64,000 bases of DNA from Mesostigma viride (GCA_009746045.1 RPFO01000246.1:1081795-1145794), one strand, 5' to 3'. Shown: positions 20,968 through 30,873, numbered from the stretch's first letter. Numbers and translations: made by a program. Notes: a model not told the origin generated them from the sequence alone.

Positions 20968-21040
20968 TCGGACGATTGAAACTAGCGTTTTTTTCTTGCA
21001 AAATGCGCCAAAAATGACCCCATTCCGCGTGGGACCACCC
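20968..21040 (-). repeat. Right terminal inverted repeat of giant element
   Basis: Inverted partner of 133-196. The first 24 bases from the end are identical. An extra 9 bases follow, then the 36-base block with one change. The flanking TCGG is at 21041-21044. Confidence 0.85.
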
Positions 21041-21581
21041 TCGGCTCGACGGGAAGGAGGCCGAGTTCCGTGATCGCTTCAAACTGCTAGGGAGCATGCT
21101 CCCTGACAGCGCCGACAATGTGGACATCCGCATCGGCCTGGCCTGGGCCAGGCTTCGCTCGCTCAAATCCTACTGGCACTCGAAGGACCTGGGCGAGCAC
21201 CGCAAGCGAATGCTCTTCAAGGTCCTGGTCCTCACGGTGCTCACCTATGGCGCCGAGGCATACGGGACTCTCACGGACACGCTGGCCACATGGCTGAACG
21301 GCAAAGTTACCAAGGATGCTCCGACAGGCCCTGAAACGGTAGGGTTTTCCACACATGGGTCAAGATTTAGAGTCTTTGTATCAGGGTATGCCTCGCATTT
21401 CGGACGAGATTAGACAGCGTAGGATAGCATTCGTAGGACATCTTTCTCGCACCAGTCAGGTAGACACCGACCTCGGTCTGGCCGGCCCCCAGCGGCTTGG
21501 CCAACCAGGGTGGCATATCCTGACCTGGCCTGGCCCCAAGGACATTCCCAGGATGCTAGGTAAACCTGCCATGAACTACAC
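21041..21581 (+). pseudogene. Non-LTR RT C-terminal part (continuation of 1-132)
   Basis: Reads RLDGKEAEFRDRFKLLGSML, then IGLAWARLRSLKSYWHSKDL and LTVLTYGAEAYGTL, the thumb-region pattern of non-LTR reverse transcriptases. After a frameshift near 21325-21355 it continues as PRISDEIRQRRIAFVGHLSR. It stops at the hAT-like insertion, where AACTACAC (21574-21581) is the first copy of the 8-bp duplication. The terminal piece (NYTQMLLADLVVPAQFEHRIH) follows the insertion at 27319. Confidence 0.7.
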
Positions 21582-21639
21582 TAGGGTACCTGATCAGAAT
21601 ACACTAGGGTTGGGTCCACGAGTACTAAGTCCACGAGTA

Positions 21640-21720
21640 GAAAAGGCGAGTACCGAGTAGTGAGTACTACTCACTACTCGGTACTCGCCATTTTTTTGGA
21701 GCCCGAGTACTACTGTCACG
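21640..21720. repeat. hAT-like element left subterminal palindromes
   Basis: The sequence GAGTACCGAGTAGTGAGTAC and its inverse lie back to back, followed by the CGCC-T-rich-GAGCCC spacer that also forms the right-hand repeats. The orientation is inverted relative to the 26.4-27.3-kb copies. Confidence 0.7.
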
Positions 21721-23146
21721 GACGCGCGCTATGTCATCCGGGCGCCCACTATGCACAAGACCGGTGACGTGCGCAAGGAATTTGTCTTCTACGCATTTTC
21801 GACAAAGGCTAGTGACCGGGGGGGGACACTAGCACTTGCAGCATAAGAGCGGACGAAAGTGTACGTGCACGCGCGCCGGGCCAGGCACAGCTGGGCGCGC
21901 AGCACTGACTTGAGCGGACGGCAGCACAAGTGTGCAGCGTCGAGAGGATCATACGCGTGTTAGTGGACAGCTGGAGCTGAAGCTGGACTGCTGGACTTCA
22001 ACAGCGCCGAGGCTATTGACAGGCCAGGTGTCTTTGTGGTGTAGAATAGCGGGTCAACGTTATGAGGACTGGACAGAAAATGGAAAAGGACAATTTGCGG
22101 TGCGGAGCCAGATCGCTGGAATAAATGCGAAATCGCTGGCAGCCCTAAAAAGGGATTTCTTCTAGAAAGGAACGATTAGACGCAATGTTTGCTGGGCCAC
22201 TCACACGCAAGGTGTGAGCGTGCAGATTGTCTGAAGGATATTATGCTTCGACCTTGCTGGACGTGACTCAATGTCGGACATTCCCAGGGACAGAAATGCC
22301 GGAGCCTCTAGGAGATGAGATCGGCAACAGGGTAGCAATTTAGATTTGTCGGGATGCCTGCCTGCTTTTGTTGGCATGTGTGGTAGAAAGCCAGGACGGC
22401 AACTGGAATGCGGTTTCTATTCGCATGGTTCAGGCAGCAAGATAGTTTTGGCATTCCTGGCTGGACTGACAAGTGTGGCGTGTGTCATGCGTGTGGCATG
22501 ACGAATGGTTTGGTTCATAGTCGAAGAGGACTCTCACGCAGCGTGTAGTCTCTTCGAGTCTCTCGTTAGTGGCCTTCGTGTTTCTCCCTTTCCTTGGGAG
22601 CAAGGCCGGTAGCATGTCATGGAGCGCTGCCTAACTGCGGGCTCGTGAGCATGGAGTGCATCGATATTGAGACTATCAACGTGTTGTAATTGTATAAACT
22701 TTCTCAATAAACTCCGCATGTGCGGCTTCATCATCAGACTGTGCAAAGTATGTGTTTTGAAAGCATTATTCTATAGCAGGGGAGGCAATAAGGTGGTTAT
22801 CAGGCACGAGGGACAGTTCCTTGTCCTCGGCTGAGAGTCCTCCTTTCTTTACTCGAAGAGACTACCCGGTAGTCTGCTTCCTTCTGTTCGAAGCCAAGAC
22901 GTTGGCTTTAGTGTTTAGCAACCATCAGCAGTACAGGGAACGGCCTGGCTGACAGTTTGTAAAGGAAGTGTCTTGAGACAGATTTTAAGAAAATAGAACT
23001 AGCCAGAATTTGCTGGCTCTTGTCTTTTTCTGGCAGGCTAGTCGAGTCGTTATCCTTGACACCTGTTATAAAGCCTTTGGTTGTTGCTTCTTCTCAGCGA
23101 AACCTAGGCTTGTTGGTTCTTGTTTTGCCCATCGGTCAGCTGGTGC
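21721..23146. other. Leader region of Gag-like gene, no ORF recognised
   Basis: About 1.4 kb lies between the left subterminal repeats and the Gag ATG. It has no credible coding frame and could include an LTR or UTR of the captured retroelement, but I found no second copy in the window to define one. Confidence 0.35.
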
Positions 23147-25672
23147 ATGCCACTGACGCGAGCGCAGACTCGAGCCATGGCAGATGCAAATAGAGCAGAT
23201 GCCGACACGTCCGCTCCGGGGTCGAATGGCGGGATTCCTCCCGCCGTACCCGCAGTGGGTGAGAGTCGCGACCAAGAAGCGCCGCTGAGTATGGTGGCGC
23301 TGTTCGCGCAGATGCAAGCGCAGATGCAGCAACAGTCGCAACAGTTGCAGCAGCAATTGGCGCTGCAGATGCGGGAAGTGACCGACAGATTGGTGGCCGT
23401 AGAGGGTCGTCATCTGCAGTCCACACCATGGGACGGGCAGGCATCGATGCCGGGCCCCAGTGGTGTTGCCGCGGAGCCGAGGGAGCGGGACCAGCCGCCA
23501 ACCTCAGGTAATGCGGCGGGAAGGGCTTCGATGGAACCGGGGGTTTTGGCTGGGTCGCTAACCCAACACGACTTGCTTGGTGAGGCGGATGGTCAGCCAC
23601 GGGGCGAGTATACGCTGGCGCCCAGGCGCCTGCCTTTCGATCAAGCGCGAGACGGATTGCACGAGGAGAACGGGGCAGGGCTGGCGCGCGCGATGGACCC
23701 ACACAGGGGTGCACCAGGACGCATGCTGCCAGGCGGGGCCTCAATTCCGTTTGGGCGAGGCGGTGGGGCGCTGACCGGCGGGTCGACTGCACGGTGGTCA
23801 AGTGTGCCAATCGGGCGCATTCCGCCCATGGAGGACATAACCACGCCGCTGGCTTTCCGAGTACGGGAGGCAGCACGACCAAGCACGCTGGCGCAGGGAC
23901 GCGCAGCTCAGCGACCGCCGGAGGATGCCGATGGGGTGCAGTACCCGCAAAGGGTGCGCCTCATACCGGAAGGCGCGAAGATGCCCACCCTACCACGGGT
24001 GGACATGCGCGAGAAGTTCTCCACAACCGGCAATCTGGCCACGCTGGCGCAGGCCTACAACGCGTACAAGTCATGGATTGATCTGCAATACATGACTACG
24101 CAAGGCGCTGTAATGCATGAGTTTGTGATGAACAACATGCATTTTTTCTTTCACGGCCTTACGCTGAGGCGAGTGGCTAGGCTGGTGGAGCAGTGGAGAG
24201 AGGTCTCGCTGTACACGCGTCACACGGACGTGTGGTTCGGCTTCGACGGGCGTGGCCAGCCCGACTATGACAACATCATGTATGGTGTCGACCCTGCCGA
24301 GGAACTGTGGGGCCTCCTTCGCCAGGAATACCCGGTGGAGACCATCAAGGCAGAGCGTGAGTGGCGCAGTTTCAAGATAGCCGAGGGTGAAACCCCGGAG
24401 CAATCTTACGAGCGCCTCATGGAGTTCGCCGGCGAAGTGGAGGACTGGTCCGAAAAGCTGGCGTGTCAGAAATGGCTGCAAGCGCTAGGCTCCAAGGAGA
24501 TGGAGCTGCCCACGCCGCCCAACGGCCAGCCGTGGCGATTGCGGTCACTGTGCATTGAGGTCAGGGCCATGATGCGACGACACGCGCAAGGCCGGATCTC
24601 GGTAAGCACGGTGGTGGCCGAGCTGCAGGCCAAGGTCGACGCGCTGACCAAGGCCAAGTCGGGTGAGTCGTCTGCCACAAGACAAGCGCGCCCGCAAGGC
24701 GGCCACGGTGCTAGCAGGAACCAAGGGGGGTCTCGCAACGCCTCATCGCATGATGCAACCCAGGGTAACGCCGCTGGCGGCAACAAAGACGCTGCCGCCC
24801 CGACGCGAGCTGGGGGGGGCACGTCCTCACAGACGGGTACTAGGACGGATGCGCGCAAATCGGGCTGCTTCCTTTGCGACAAGGATGGGCACCTTAGTCG
24901 CGAGTGTCCAAGCCGCTGCACGAAGCCGCATGGGGCAGACACGAAGTGGCACCTGATGAACAAGTGTCCAGCCGCGGGCATCAAGACGGTCCACTTCGCC
25001 GAGATGGCGGGCAAGACCGACTCGATGGAAGCCCAGGTGGCTGCCATCAAGCATGGTGAGGAGGCGACGGCGCCCCCCAACCAATTCGAGACGGTGTACC
25101 GGGAGGACCCATTCTGGGCGCCCATGCCGGGTGACGTCGAGATCAACGCTGCGGAGGCTACCAAAGGCAAGCAGGCACGCAGCCCGCTTTCTTTTCAGCA
25201 GGCACCCATGTTGCCTGCCGGGCAGTTGCCCGCGTCCTTTTCCATGCCGCTGGCTGGGGTGCAATCTGCTTTTGAGCATGCGAACCCTGCTGGGCTGGAG
25301 CAGCGTAGGCGATTGGCGCCTGTGTACCCAATGCCGTTCATTGTGGACGTACCCATGTTTTCAGCACGGCAGGTGGTCGACACCTTCGGGCAGAAGGGGG
25401 TTGAGTGGCTGGGGTCGGTTGTGTCCGAGATCCAGTTGTTCGCAGATGGGCATGATGTGCGCACCTTGCGCAATTCTGAGTCCGTCACCTACGGGCGCCA
25501 GCCGGTAGAAGCCGCAGTGCCCGTGGTGCAAGCGGGAGTGGTCAGCACAAGTAGCCAGCAGCGCACTAGTGCAGTCCCCAGGTTCCCACGGTGGTTCCAT
25601 ACCCCAATGGTGAGCCGTCCATGGCGTTCCAAGCAGTTGGAGCCTGTGGAGATGTATGGAGCGACATGGTGA
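23147..25672 (+). CDS. Gag-like polyprotein with CCHC zinc knuckle
   Basis: The first ATG is at 23147 (MPLTRAQTRAMADANR). A second at 23177 has the better context. About 840 residues. N-terminal Q-rich coiled coil (MQAQMQQQSQQLQQQLALQM), proline-rich linker, then a retrotransposon Gag region (LATLAQAYNAYKSWIDLQYM to KLACQKWLQAL), a basic linker and the zinc knuckle CFLCDKDGHLSREC (C-x2-C-x4-H-x4-C). This is nucleocapsid-like RNA binding by analogy with Ty3/Gypsy Gag. The frame ends at TGA 25670-25672, while a protease-like frame overlaps in +2 phase, as in elements that use frameshifting. It lies inside a DNA transposon rather than between recognisable LTRs. The protein is long for a Ty3 Gag. 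Confidence 0.75.
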   Translation: MPLTRAQTRAMADANRADADTSAPGSNGGIPPAVPAVGESRDQEAPLSMVALFAQMQAQMQQQSQQLQQQLALQMREVTDRLVAVEGRHLQSTPWDGQASMPGPSGVAAEPRERDQPPTSGNAAGRASMEPGVLAGSLTQHDLLGEADGQPRGEYTLAPRRLPFDQARDGLHEENGAGLARAMDPHRGAPGRMLPGGASIPFGRGGGALTGGSTARWSSVPIGRIPPMEDITTPLAFRVREAARPSTLAQGRAAQRPPEDADGVQYPQRVRLIPEGAKMPTLPRVDMREKFSTTGNLATLAQAYNAYKSWIDLQYMTTQGAVMHEFVMNNMHFFFHGLTLRRVARLVEQWREVSLYTRHTDVWFGFDGRGQPDYDNIMYGVDPAEELWGLLRQEYPVETIKAEREWRSFKIAEGETPEQSYERLMEFAGEVEDWSEKLACQKWLQALGSKEMELPTPPNGQPWRLRSLCIEVRAMMRRHAQGRISVSTVVAELQAKVDALTKAKSGESSATRQARPQGGHGASRNQGGSRNASSHDATQGNAAGGNKDAAAPTRAGGGTSSQTGTRTDARKSGCFLCDKDGHLSRECPSRCTKPHGADTKWHLMNKCPAAGIKTVHFAEMAGKTDSMEAQVAAIKHGEEATAPPNQFETVYREDPFWAPMPGDVEINAAEATKGKQARSPLSFQQAPMLPAGQLPASFSMPLAGVQSAFEHANPAGLEQRRRLAPVYPMPFIVDVPMFSARQVVDTFGQKGVEWLGSVVSEIQLFADGHDVRTLRNSESVTYGRQPVEAAVPVVQAGVVSTSSQQRTSAVPRFPRWFHTPMVSRPWRSKQLEPVEMYGATW

Positions 25673-26295
25673 CATGTCCGTTGGTTGGCGCAGTCAAGCT
25701 TGATAGCGGTGCTCAGCCGCTAGTCATCAGCACGGACTTGGCCACCATGCTGAACCTGACCTACGAGAACGGTGGCTTAGTGGAAAGCCCCGTGTCTGTG
25801 TCAGGTTGGCAGGGTCCGGCTAGTAAGCCGTACGCTATGACGGCGGTTAAAGTCAACGTGATTTTCAATCCGTGGCGCGCCTCTAGCATGACCACCGTGT
25901 CCGCGTATGCGCTGGTGGTCAACAAGTGTGGATATTCCGCACTACTCGGGGTGGATGTCCTTGCTCGCGCCATGGTTCAGGTGGACTATAGGGCGGAGGA
26001 GGCATCTTACATCCCTGATTGGGATGGGGCTGGCCTGAAGCGGGCCAGCGTGCCGGTCTCATGCTTCAGTTCTTCAGCCGGGGCTGCACGCCTCAACCCT
26101 TCCGCGGCTGCGGGCGTGGTGGAGGTCAGCATGGTGGAAGTACGGGCGGCGGGCTCATCGGCGTGGGACAAGCATCGGACGGTGCTGCCCCAGCCAACGG
26201 CGAGCATTGCCAAGATGCGCACGCAGTGGTCGCTGGATGCTGTGACGTCCACTCATGGGACAGGTCCTCGCCCACCCCACAGGGCATGCAGTTAA
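25591..26295 (+). CDS. Retroviral-type aspartic protease-like ORF
   Basis: Overlaps the end of the Gag-like frame by about 80 nt in another frame. The product shows AVKLDSGAQPLVIS (D-S-G catalytic triplet type) and, 80 residues later, YSALLGVDVLARAMV (the hydrophobic-hydrophobic-G loop), the two hallmarks of pepsin-like retroviral proteases. The frame ends at 26295. Shortly after, HQLSSFGFYQIKLSG resembles the start of a Ty3 RT palm but is cut off by the subterminal repeats. Pol is therefore absent, and the cassette is Gag-protease only. Confidence 0.65.
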   Translation: MVPYPNGEPSMAFQAVGACGDVWSDMVTCPLVGAVKLDSGAQPLVISTDLATMLNLTYENGGLVESPVSVSGWQGPASKPYAMTAVKVNVIFNPWRASSMTTVSAYALVVNKCGYSALLGVDVLARAMVQVDYRAEEASYIPDWDGAGLKRASVPVSCFSSSAGAARLNPSAAAGVVEVSMVEVRAAGSSAWDKHRTVLPQPTASIAKMRTQWSLDAVTSTHGTGPRPPHRACS

Positions 26296-26388
26296 GGCAG
26301 GCACATCAGCTCAGCTCATTTGGGTTTTACCAAATTAAGCTGAGTGGCCAGCCGCCATGGTGGCGCCGGAGATTGTGGCACGCAGACG

Positions 26389-27296
26389 CGACACTACTCG
26401 GTACTCGTACTCGCCTACTTTTTCTGAGCCCGAGTAGTACTCGGTACTCGTACTCGCCTTCTTTTTCTGAGCCCGAGTAGTACTCGGTACTCGTACTCGC
26501 CGACTTTTTTTTAGCCCGAGTAAGTACTCGTTACTCGTACAGTCGTACTCGCAGTTCTTTTTCTGAGCCCGAGTAGTACTCGGTACTAGTACTCGTGAAA
26601 GTATCAGATACTCGAGTAGTACACGAGTAGTACTCATGAACCTGAGATGGTCGAGTAGTAGTAGTAGTTGCTGTTATTGTGTCCCACGCCGCCCAAGAAG
26701 GGCAACAGAGAATCTATAGTGGCCGAGGGCCGGATATATTTAGTATCGGTCGAGTAGTACTCGAGTAGTACTCATGTTCTGAGGACAATCATCATGGTTG
26801 TCATGAATAGCGAGACATTCGACACGGGTCGACACTGGCTGGCCCGGCCTCACAAGTTGAATCGCAGCCGGCTCGGAAAGGATTATTGTGACAATAGTCT
26901 AATAAACATTAATATTTGTTGTCTCTTTTCATAAGTATTGTTATTTTCAGAAAGTATATATATATGGCCCGTTACTTCATAGTTTTTTTTGTAAATTTTA
27001 GGGAAATTATATCAGCCAATAGTATCGCAGGTACTCGAGTAGTACTCGAGTACTACTCGTTACTCGTACTCGCCGGCTTTTTCTGAGCCCGAGTAGTACT
27101 CGTTACTCGTACTCGCCGGCTTTTTCTGAGCCCGAGTAGTACTCGTTACTCGTACTCGCCTACTTTTTCTGAGCTCGAATACTACTCGCTACTCGTACTC
27201 GCCTTCTTTTTCTGAGCCCGAGTAGTACTCGGTACTCGTACTCGCCTTCTTTTTCTGAGCCCGAGTAGTACTCGGTACTCGTACTCGCTGCCCAAA
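26389..27296. repeat. hAT-like element right subterminal repeats
   Basis: Two clusters (26389-26640 and 27030-27296) of units of about 49 bp: CGAGTAGTACTCG(G/T)TACTCG, TACTCGCC, a T-rich stretch and GAGCCC. Each unit contains nested palindromes around AGTACT and CGGTACTCG. The spacer between clusters (26640-27030) is AT-rich without genes. Dense subterminal repeats of this kind are typical transposase-binding arrays in hAT and CACTA elements. Confidence 0.8.
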
Positions 27297-27318
27297 ATCC
27301 AGCGTGGACCCAACCCTA

Positions 27319-27390
27319 AACTACACCCAGATGTTGCTGGCCGACCTAGTGGTCCCAGCTCAGTTTGAACACCGCATTCACTCCCTAGGT
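27319..27390 (+). pseudogene. Non-LTR RT extreme C-terminal piece
   Basis: Begins with the second AACTACAC copy. Joined to 21573, it reads NYTQMLLADLVVPAQFEHRI, matching an inverted paralogue at 29490-29545. It confirms that 1-132, 21041-21581 and this piece were one gene. Confidence 0.65.
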
Positions 27391-27464
27391 GTAGTTTACA
27401 TCCTGCCCTTGCAGGATGGATGTCATGGGAAGCCTTACTAATCTACACTATACTGCTATATTCC

Positions 27465-28849
27465 CTAGACTGGGGGTGCCTGCCAAGGCTTGTGGTCGAC
27501 GTGGATGACGTCCCGGCCCCTCCAGTATACCGGTTTCCCCCCTGCGCTTTGCCGTATCTGGAGGTAGGTCGGCCATAGCTCGCGTCTCCGTTGTTGCTGG
27601 GCCAGGGTCAAGTCGTCGTCCAGCGTGAAGTGAGTCCTCGAGAGCTTTTTGCGGTTTTTAAGAAACAACACCTTGTCCGCCATGTACTTAAAGGTGAGGA
27701 GCACGGGTGCCGGGCCAGCCTTACCCTGCGCGCGGGGGAGGCAAACAGCCGACATGCGCAGCTCACCAGTAATGTGCATGGGGGCGCAAAAATGTCGCGT
27801 TAAAATGCCGCAAGAAGAGTCGTCGAGTCCTCATGCACCTGCCGGCTGGTCGAAGCCGAGTCTTGACTATGACGTTGTGGCTGCGCTGGGCGCGGTCGGC
27901 CTCCTCGCGGAGGTCGAGGGCTTGCTGTTTAAGCTGTGCCGCGATGGTGGAGGTGGTGTCCAGAGGTGGCGTGGTGCTTGAGCAGGTCCGCCCAGGTCTG
28001 GGTGGGAGGGGCGTCGCCGCTTGGGCCAGCACTGGAGGCCGGCTGGGCAGCGATATCCTTCACCGACTGGGCGGCCGGTGATGCCGGCAGTGTTCTGCAG
28101 GCATTCGATTGCGATGGCGGTGTCCTGGAGACGCTGGTCGATGGCGAGGAGCTGGGCTTTGATGTCGGCGGTGGAGGTGGAGGTGCATGGCAGGGGAGGT
28201 GGAGGCGAGGAGGGTGGAGGTGGAGGTGACGGTGGTGGAAATGTGAGGGAGAGCTCTCAGCAGCCAGCGTGCCGCCCATTGCCGCCACATCTGCGGCAAG
28301 GGGGGTCACGTGCTGCTGGAAGGCTTCCGTGAGGATGGAGCGGTATGTGGCTGCGGAGATGGTGGGGGCCCAGATCTCGCCGTCGGACTTCGTCAGCAGG
28401 GAGCAAAGTTACTAGCATGTGCTGAAGCTCGGGCCGGGGGTACTAGGCCCGTCAGCATGAGGTCGCGGCTCTGCTTAAAATTAGTGCCGTCATATTCCAG
28501 GAGGCGGTGGATGCTGTGAAGGTGGAGGCACAACTTAAGAAGCGAGGCGTAGTCCCCGAAGAAAATGCAATGCAGAGCAGTTGCCAGGGATATGCCGTAC
28601 CAGTCGCGCTCGTCGGCATGTGAAGGAATGGAGCTTGAAACGCGGTTCGCATGGAAAGGATGAGCGGCTGCGTTTGGGGTCTGGCGATGCTGATGGCGAG
28701 GCCGCGGAGGAGTGAACCACTAACGCTTGGCTAGGGTCACCGTTGCCTGCGAGGCCGGGAGGCGAAGCTGCAGCCGAAGCTGCAGGCGTATTTGCTTGGC
28801 TCATCGCAGCTTCCAAACTGCGATTCGTCGAGTTGCGTTTGCTCGACAT
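27465..28849 (-). pseudogene. Degenerate non-LTR ORF1 (paralogue of 38495-39943)
   Basis: ATG at 28849 (MSSKRNSTNRSLEAAMSQ). The frame breaks several times, but the C-terminus (GPAPVLLTFKYMADKVLFL, then LDDDLTLAQQQRRRELW and PVYWRGRDVIHV) aligns clearly with the intact ORF1 at 38.5 kb. The protein type is a nucleic-acid-binding ORF1p with a coiled coil and a C-terminal RRM/CTD-like part. Divergence is much higher than among the 38-48-kb copies, so it is a different subfamily or an older insertion. Confidence 0.7.
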
Positions 28850-28990
28850 AATATTGCGTAAAAGCTTCGGGAAATTATGTCAGCATGTGCGTCTGAGAAA
28901 GACGAAGCGATTGTGATATTCCCGGCTGAATTCGGTGCTCAAACGTGAAAGTTATGAGCTCCGCCGTCAGCCATGGCTACCTCGTGGCTT
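28850..28990 (-). promoter_or_regulatory. 5' UTR of the degenerate ORF1 element
   Basis: On the minus strand it contains CATGGCTGACGGCGGAGCTC, followed about 60 nt later by a small hairpin (CGTCT, loop, AGACG). The same order of blocks is found in front of the ORF1 copies at 38.4 and 48.2 kb. Confidence 0.55.
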
Positions 28991-29029
28991 GTGGCGGGAT
29001 CATCTAAGCTATCTAGTCTAGAAAATCCT

Positions 29030-29700
29030 AACGACACTACCCATCAAAACGCCGCCTCCTCTTGGGGGGAGGTGGCTTGCCCACAGGGGCGGGCGTGTGA
29101 GCCTTGACAATCTTCTGCCACCGCGTCTTGTTCTGCATGGCAGTCCAACGAAGGGAGAGAGAGTGGATTAAATTAAATTAAATTTAATTTAATTAAATTT
29201 AATTAAATTATAACATGCCTCCGTTGGGAGGTCATGTACATAGCACATATTCCAGAATGGATGGGTGGAGTGGGGGAAGCCGCGTAATCGAACTAACCTA
29301 ACTCTAAGCTATCTAGTCTAGAAAAGCTCATCTACGCTACTCATAAAAGAGAGTGGATTAAATTAAATTAAATTATAACATGCCTCCGTTGGGAGATCAT
29401 GTAGCACATATTCCTTGATGGGTGGTGGAAAGGAGAGAGCCGCGTAATCGAACTATCGAACTATAAAAGAGAGTGGATGCGGTGTTCTAACTGGGCTGGG
29501 ACCACTAGATCGGCCAGCAACATCTGGATGTAGTTCGTGGCATGTTAATTCCCTACCCTTTTTGGAATGTTCTTGGGGCCAGGCCAGGTCAAAATATGCC
29601 GCCCTGGCTGGCCAAGCCGCTGGGGGCCGGCCAGACCAAGGGCGGTGTCGACCTGGCTGGTGCGAGCAAGGTCAGGGATATGTGCTACATGTACTCCCAA
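29030..29700 (-). pseudogene. Non-LTR RT C-terminal remnant split by AT-rich insert
   Basis: On the minus strand, 29700-29480 encodes the LAGPQRLGQPG / NYIQMLLADLVVPAQLEH region. A 300-bp AT-rich insert follows. Then 29160-29040 encodes AMQNKTRWQKIVKAHTPAPV and a stop. This is the same family as the RT pieces at 1-132 and 21041-27390 and preserves the uninterrupted hAT target site. Confidence 0.6.
29165..29470. repeat. AT-rich duplicated insert
   Basis: Two diverged copies (about 29165-29280 and 29345-29460) each start GAGAGTGGATTAAATTAAAT, continue into ATAACATGCCTCCGTTGGGA and end GCCGCGTAATCGAACTA. The first copy has an expanded TTAAA tract. No gene. Confidence 0.65.
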
Positions 29701-29744
29701 TGGAGTCATGTTCCTAATTAATTAATTTATTTATTAACTCCCTC

Positions 29745-29880
29745 TCTCTGGCTTGGACTGCATCTATGCAGAACAAGAAGAGGTGGAAGACGATTGTCCA
29801 GGCTCATACGCCGGCCCCTGTGAGCAAGCCCCCTTCCCCCAGGAGGAAGGGGCGCTTTGCTGAGTACACTGTAGAGTAGT
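29745..29880 (+). pseudogene. Plus-strand RT C-terminal tail (inverted paralogue)
   Basis: Encodes MQNKKRWKTIVQAHTPAPVS, then basic KPPSPRRKGRFAEYTVE and a stop at about 29880. It is the plus-strand counterpart of the minus copy ending at 29040. The two copies face each other around 29700. Confidence 0.55.
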
Positions 29881-30538
29881 TAGGGTTTTCTAGATTAGCT
29901 TAGCTCGGTTTCGCGGCTTCGCCCACCTCCATCCATCCAGCAAGGGAATACGTGCTACTTGATCTCCCAATGGAGTCATGATATAATTTAAATTTTAATC
30001 GATAAATGAAACGGGTTCATTAAGGCTGAATCCTGGACAGAAGATCCACCCTTACAAATAGCATACAACCCCTTGCCAACTGTCCATGAATCAAGTCCCT
30101 CTTGGTACTGTACCAAGGCTGTTGTGTCACACCAGCCCCTAGTGCACGACACAGTAATCTCCTTTCCCACACAACCATTTGACTAGCAAGCCCCCTTCCC
30201 CCAGGAGGAAGGGGCGCTTTGCTGAGTACACTGTAGAGTACTTAGGGTTTTCTAGATTAGCTTAGCTCGGTTTCGCGGCTTCGCCCACCTCCATCCATCC
30301 AGCAAGGGAATACGTGCTACTTGATCTCCCAATGGAGTCATGTCATAATTTAAATTTTAATCAATAAATGAAACGGGTTCATTAAGGCTGCCACCCTTAC
30401 AAATAGCATACAACCCCTTGCCAACTGTCCGTGAATCAAGTCCCTCTTGGTACTGTACCAAGGCTGTTGTGTCACACCAGCCCCTAGTGCACGACACAGT
30501 AATCTCCTTTCCCACACAACCATTTGACTCCACTGCAT
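29824..30538 (+). repeat. Direct duplication of about 355 bp (3' UTR region)
   Basis: 29824-30183 and 30185-30538 are near-identical direct repeats starting AGCAAGCCCCCTTCCCCC and ending CACACAACCATTTGACT. The second copy lacks about 17 bp (TGAATCCTGGACAGAAGA region). They comprise the 3' end of the RT ORF plus its UTR. High identity suggests a recent tandem duplication. Confidence 0.8.
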
Positions 30539-30873
30539 TCAAGGGTTCTGACAATAATTTTAAAAACCAGTATGGAGGCCAAATGGGCATTGATTAATGG
30601 GTGCGTACAAGCCAGACTGGCATGTGAATTATTGAAATAGTAATTTTGGCATTATAACCTTTTACTATGAGGGCTAGCTTTTCTCTAACGGGAAAATATT
30701 CCTGGAAAAAATTGGGCCCACAGACCAATGTACATTCAAAGCCTGTTAATTACAGGACAGGCAAGGGAACAGATATTCTGTACCAAAGCCTGGGATCCAG
30801 GCCAATGCCACACAGCCGGAGAAGGCATGGGCACGTGACAGCTGGATACAGTTGGAACTTGCTTGTTTGAAAT
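30539..30873. other. 3' flank of ACP gene
   Basis: About 330 bp, no ORF of note. On the minus strand there is a TGTAA at about 30750, the polyadenylation motif typical of green algae, roughly 120 nt after the ACP stop codon. Confidence 0.4.

Larger units (their letters stand above)
133..21040. mobile_element. Giant 20.9-kb TIR DNA transposon with 4-bp TSD
   Basis: Both ends carry the same inverted sequence beginning GGGTGGTCCCACGCGGAATG. It is flanked on each side by TCGG (129-132 and 21041-21044). Outside the repeats, the two halves of one RT gene are collinear, so the insertion boundary is well supported. The interior holds a minus-strand transposase-like gene (3548-7196), a long multi-exon plus-strand gene (12264-20746), large minisatellites (9.0-11.7 kb) and about 25 copies of a short palindrome found nowhere else that I noticed in the window. 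A TIR element this long with a 4-bp duplication is unusual. Four-base duplications are known for Sola, Chapaev and some Academ/Ginger families. The ends do not start with CAC, which argues against Chapaev. I cannot assign a superfamily without profile searches. At least two smaller elements are nested inside (1340-1552 and 1668-3366). Confidence 0.85.
21582..27318. mobile_element. hAT-like element with retroviral-type Gag/protease cargo
   Basis: The 5,737-bp insertion is bounded by AACTACAC on both sides (21574-21581 and 27319-27326). Termini are inverted TAGGGT; the right end reads TAGGGTTGGGTCCACG on minus, and the same word occurs 24 bp inside the left end. An 8-bp duplication plus a TAGGGTTGGG-type end fits the hAT superfamily. 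A related, inverted, uninterrupted copy of the target occurs near 29521-29546 (CATCTGGATGTAGTTCGTGG), confirming the empty site. No hAT transposase is visible. Instead the interior carries a Gag-like and a protease-like ORF, so it is non-autonomous or compound. Subterminal repeats (CGAGTAGTACTCGGTACTCG) occur at both ends. Confidence 0.75.

Noticed and set aside
133-21040. Polinton/Maverick or integrated giant-virus segment
   Set aside because: No DNA polymerase B, retroviral-type integrase, packaging ATPase or capsid motif seen, and the duplication is 4 bp rather than 6 bp.
26300-26480. Reverse transcriptase after the protease-like ORF in the hAT-like element
   Set aside because: Only SSFGFYQIKLSG resembles an RT palm. 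The rest is subterminal repeat, so no RT gene is claimed.
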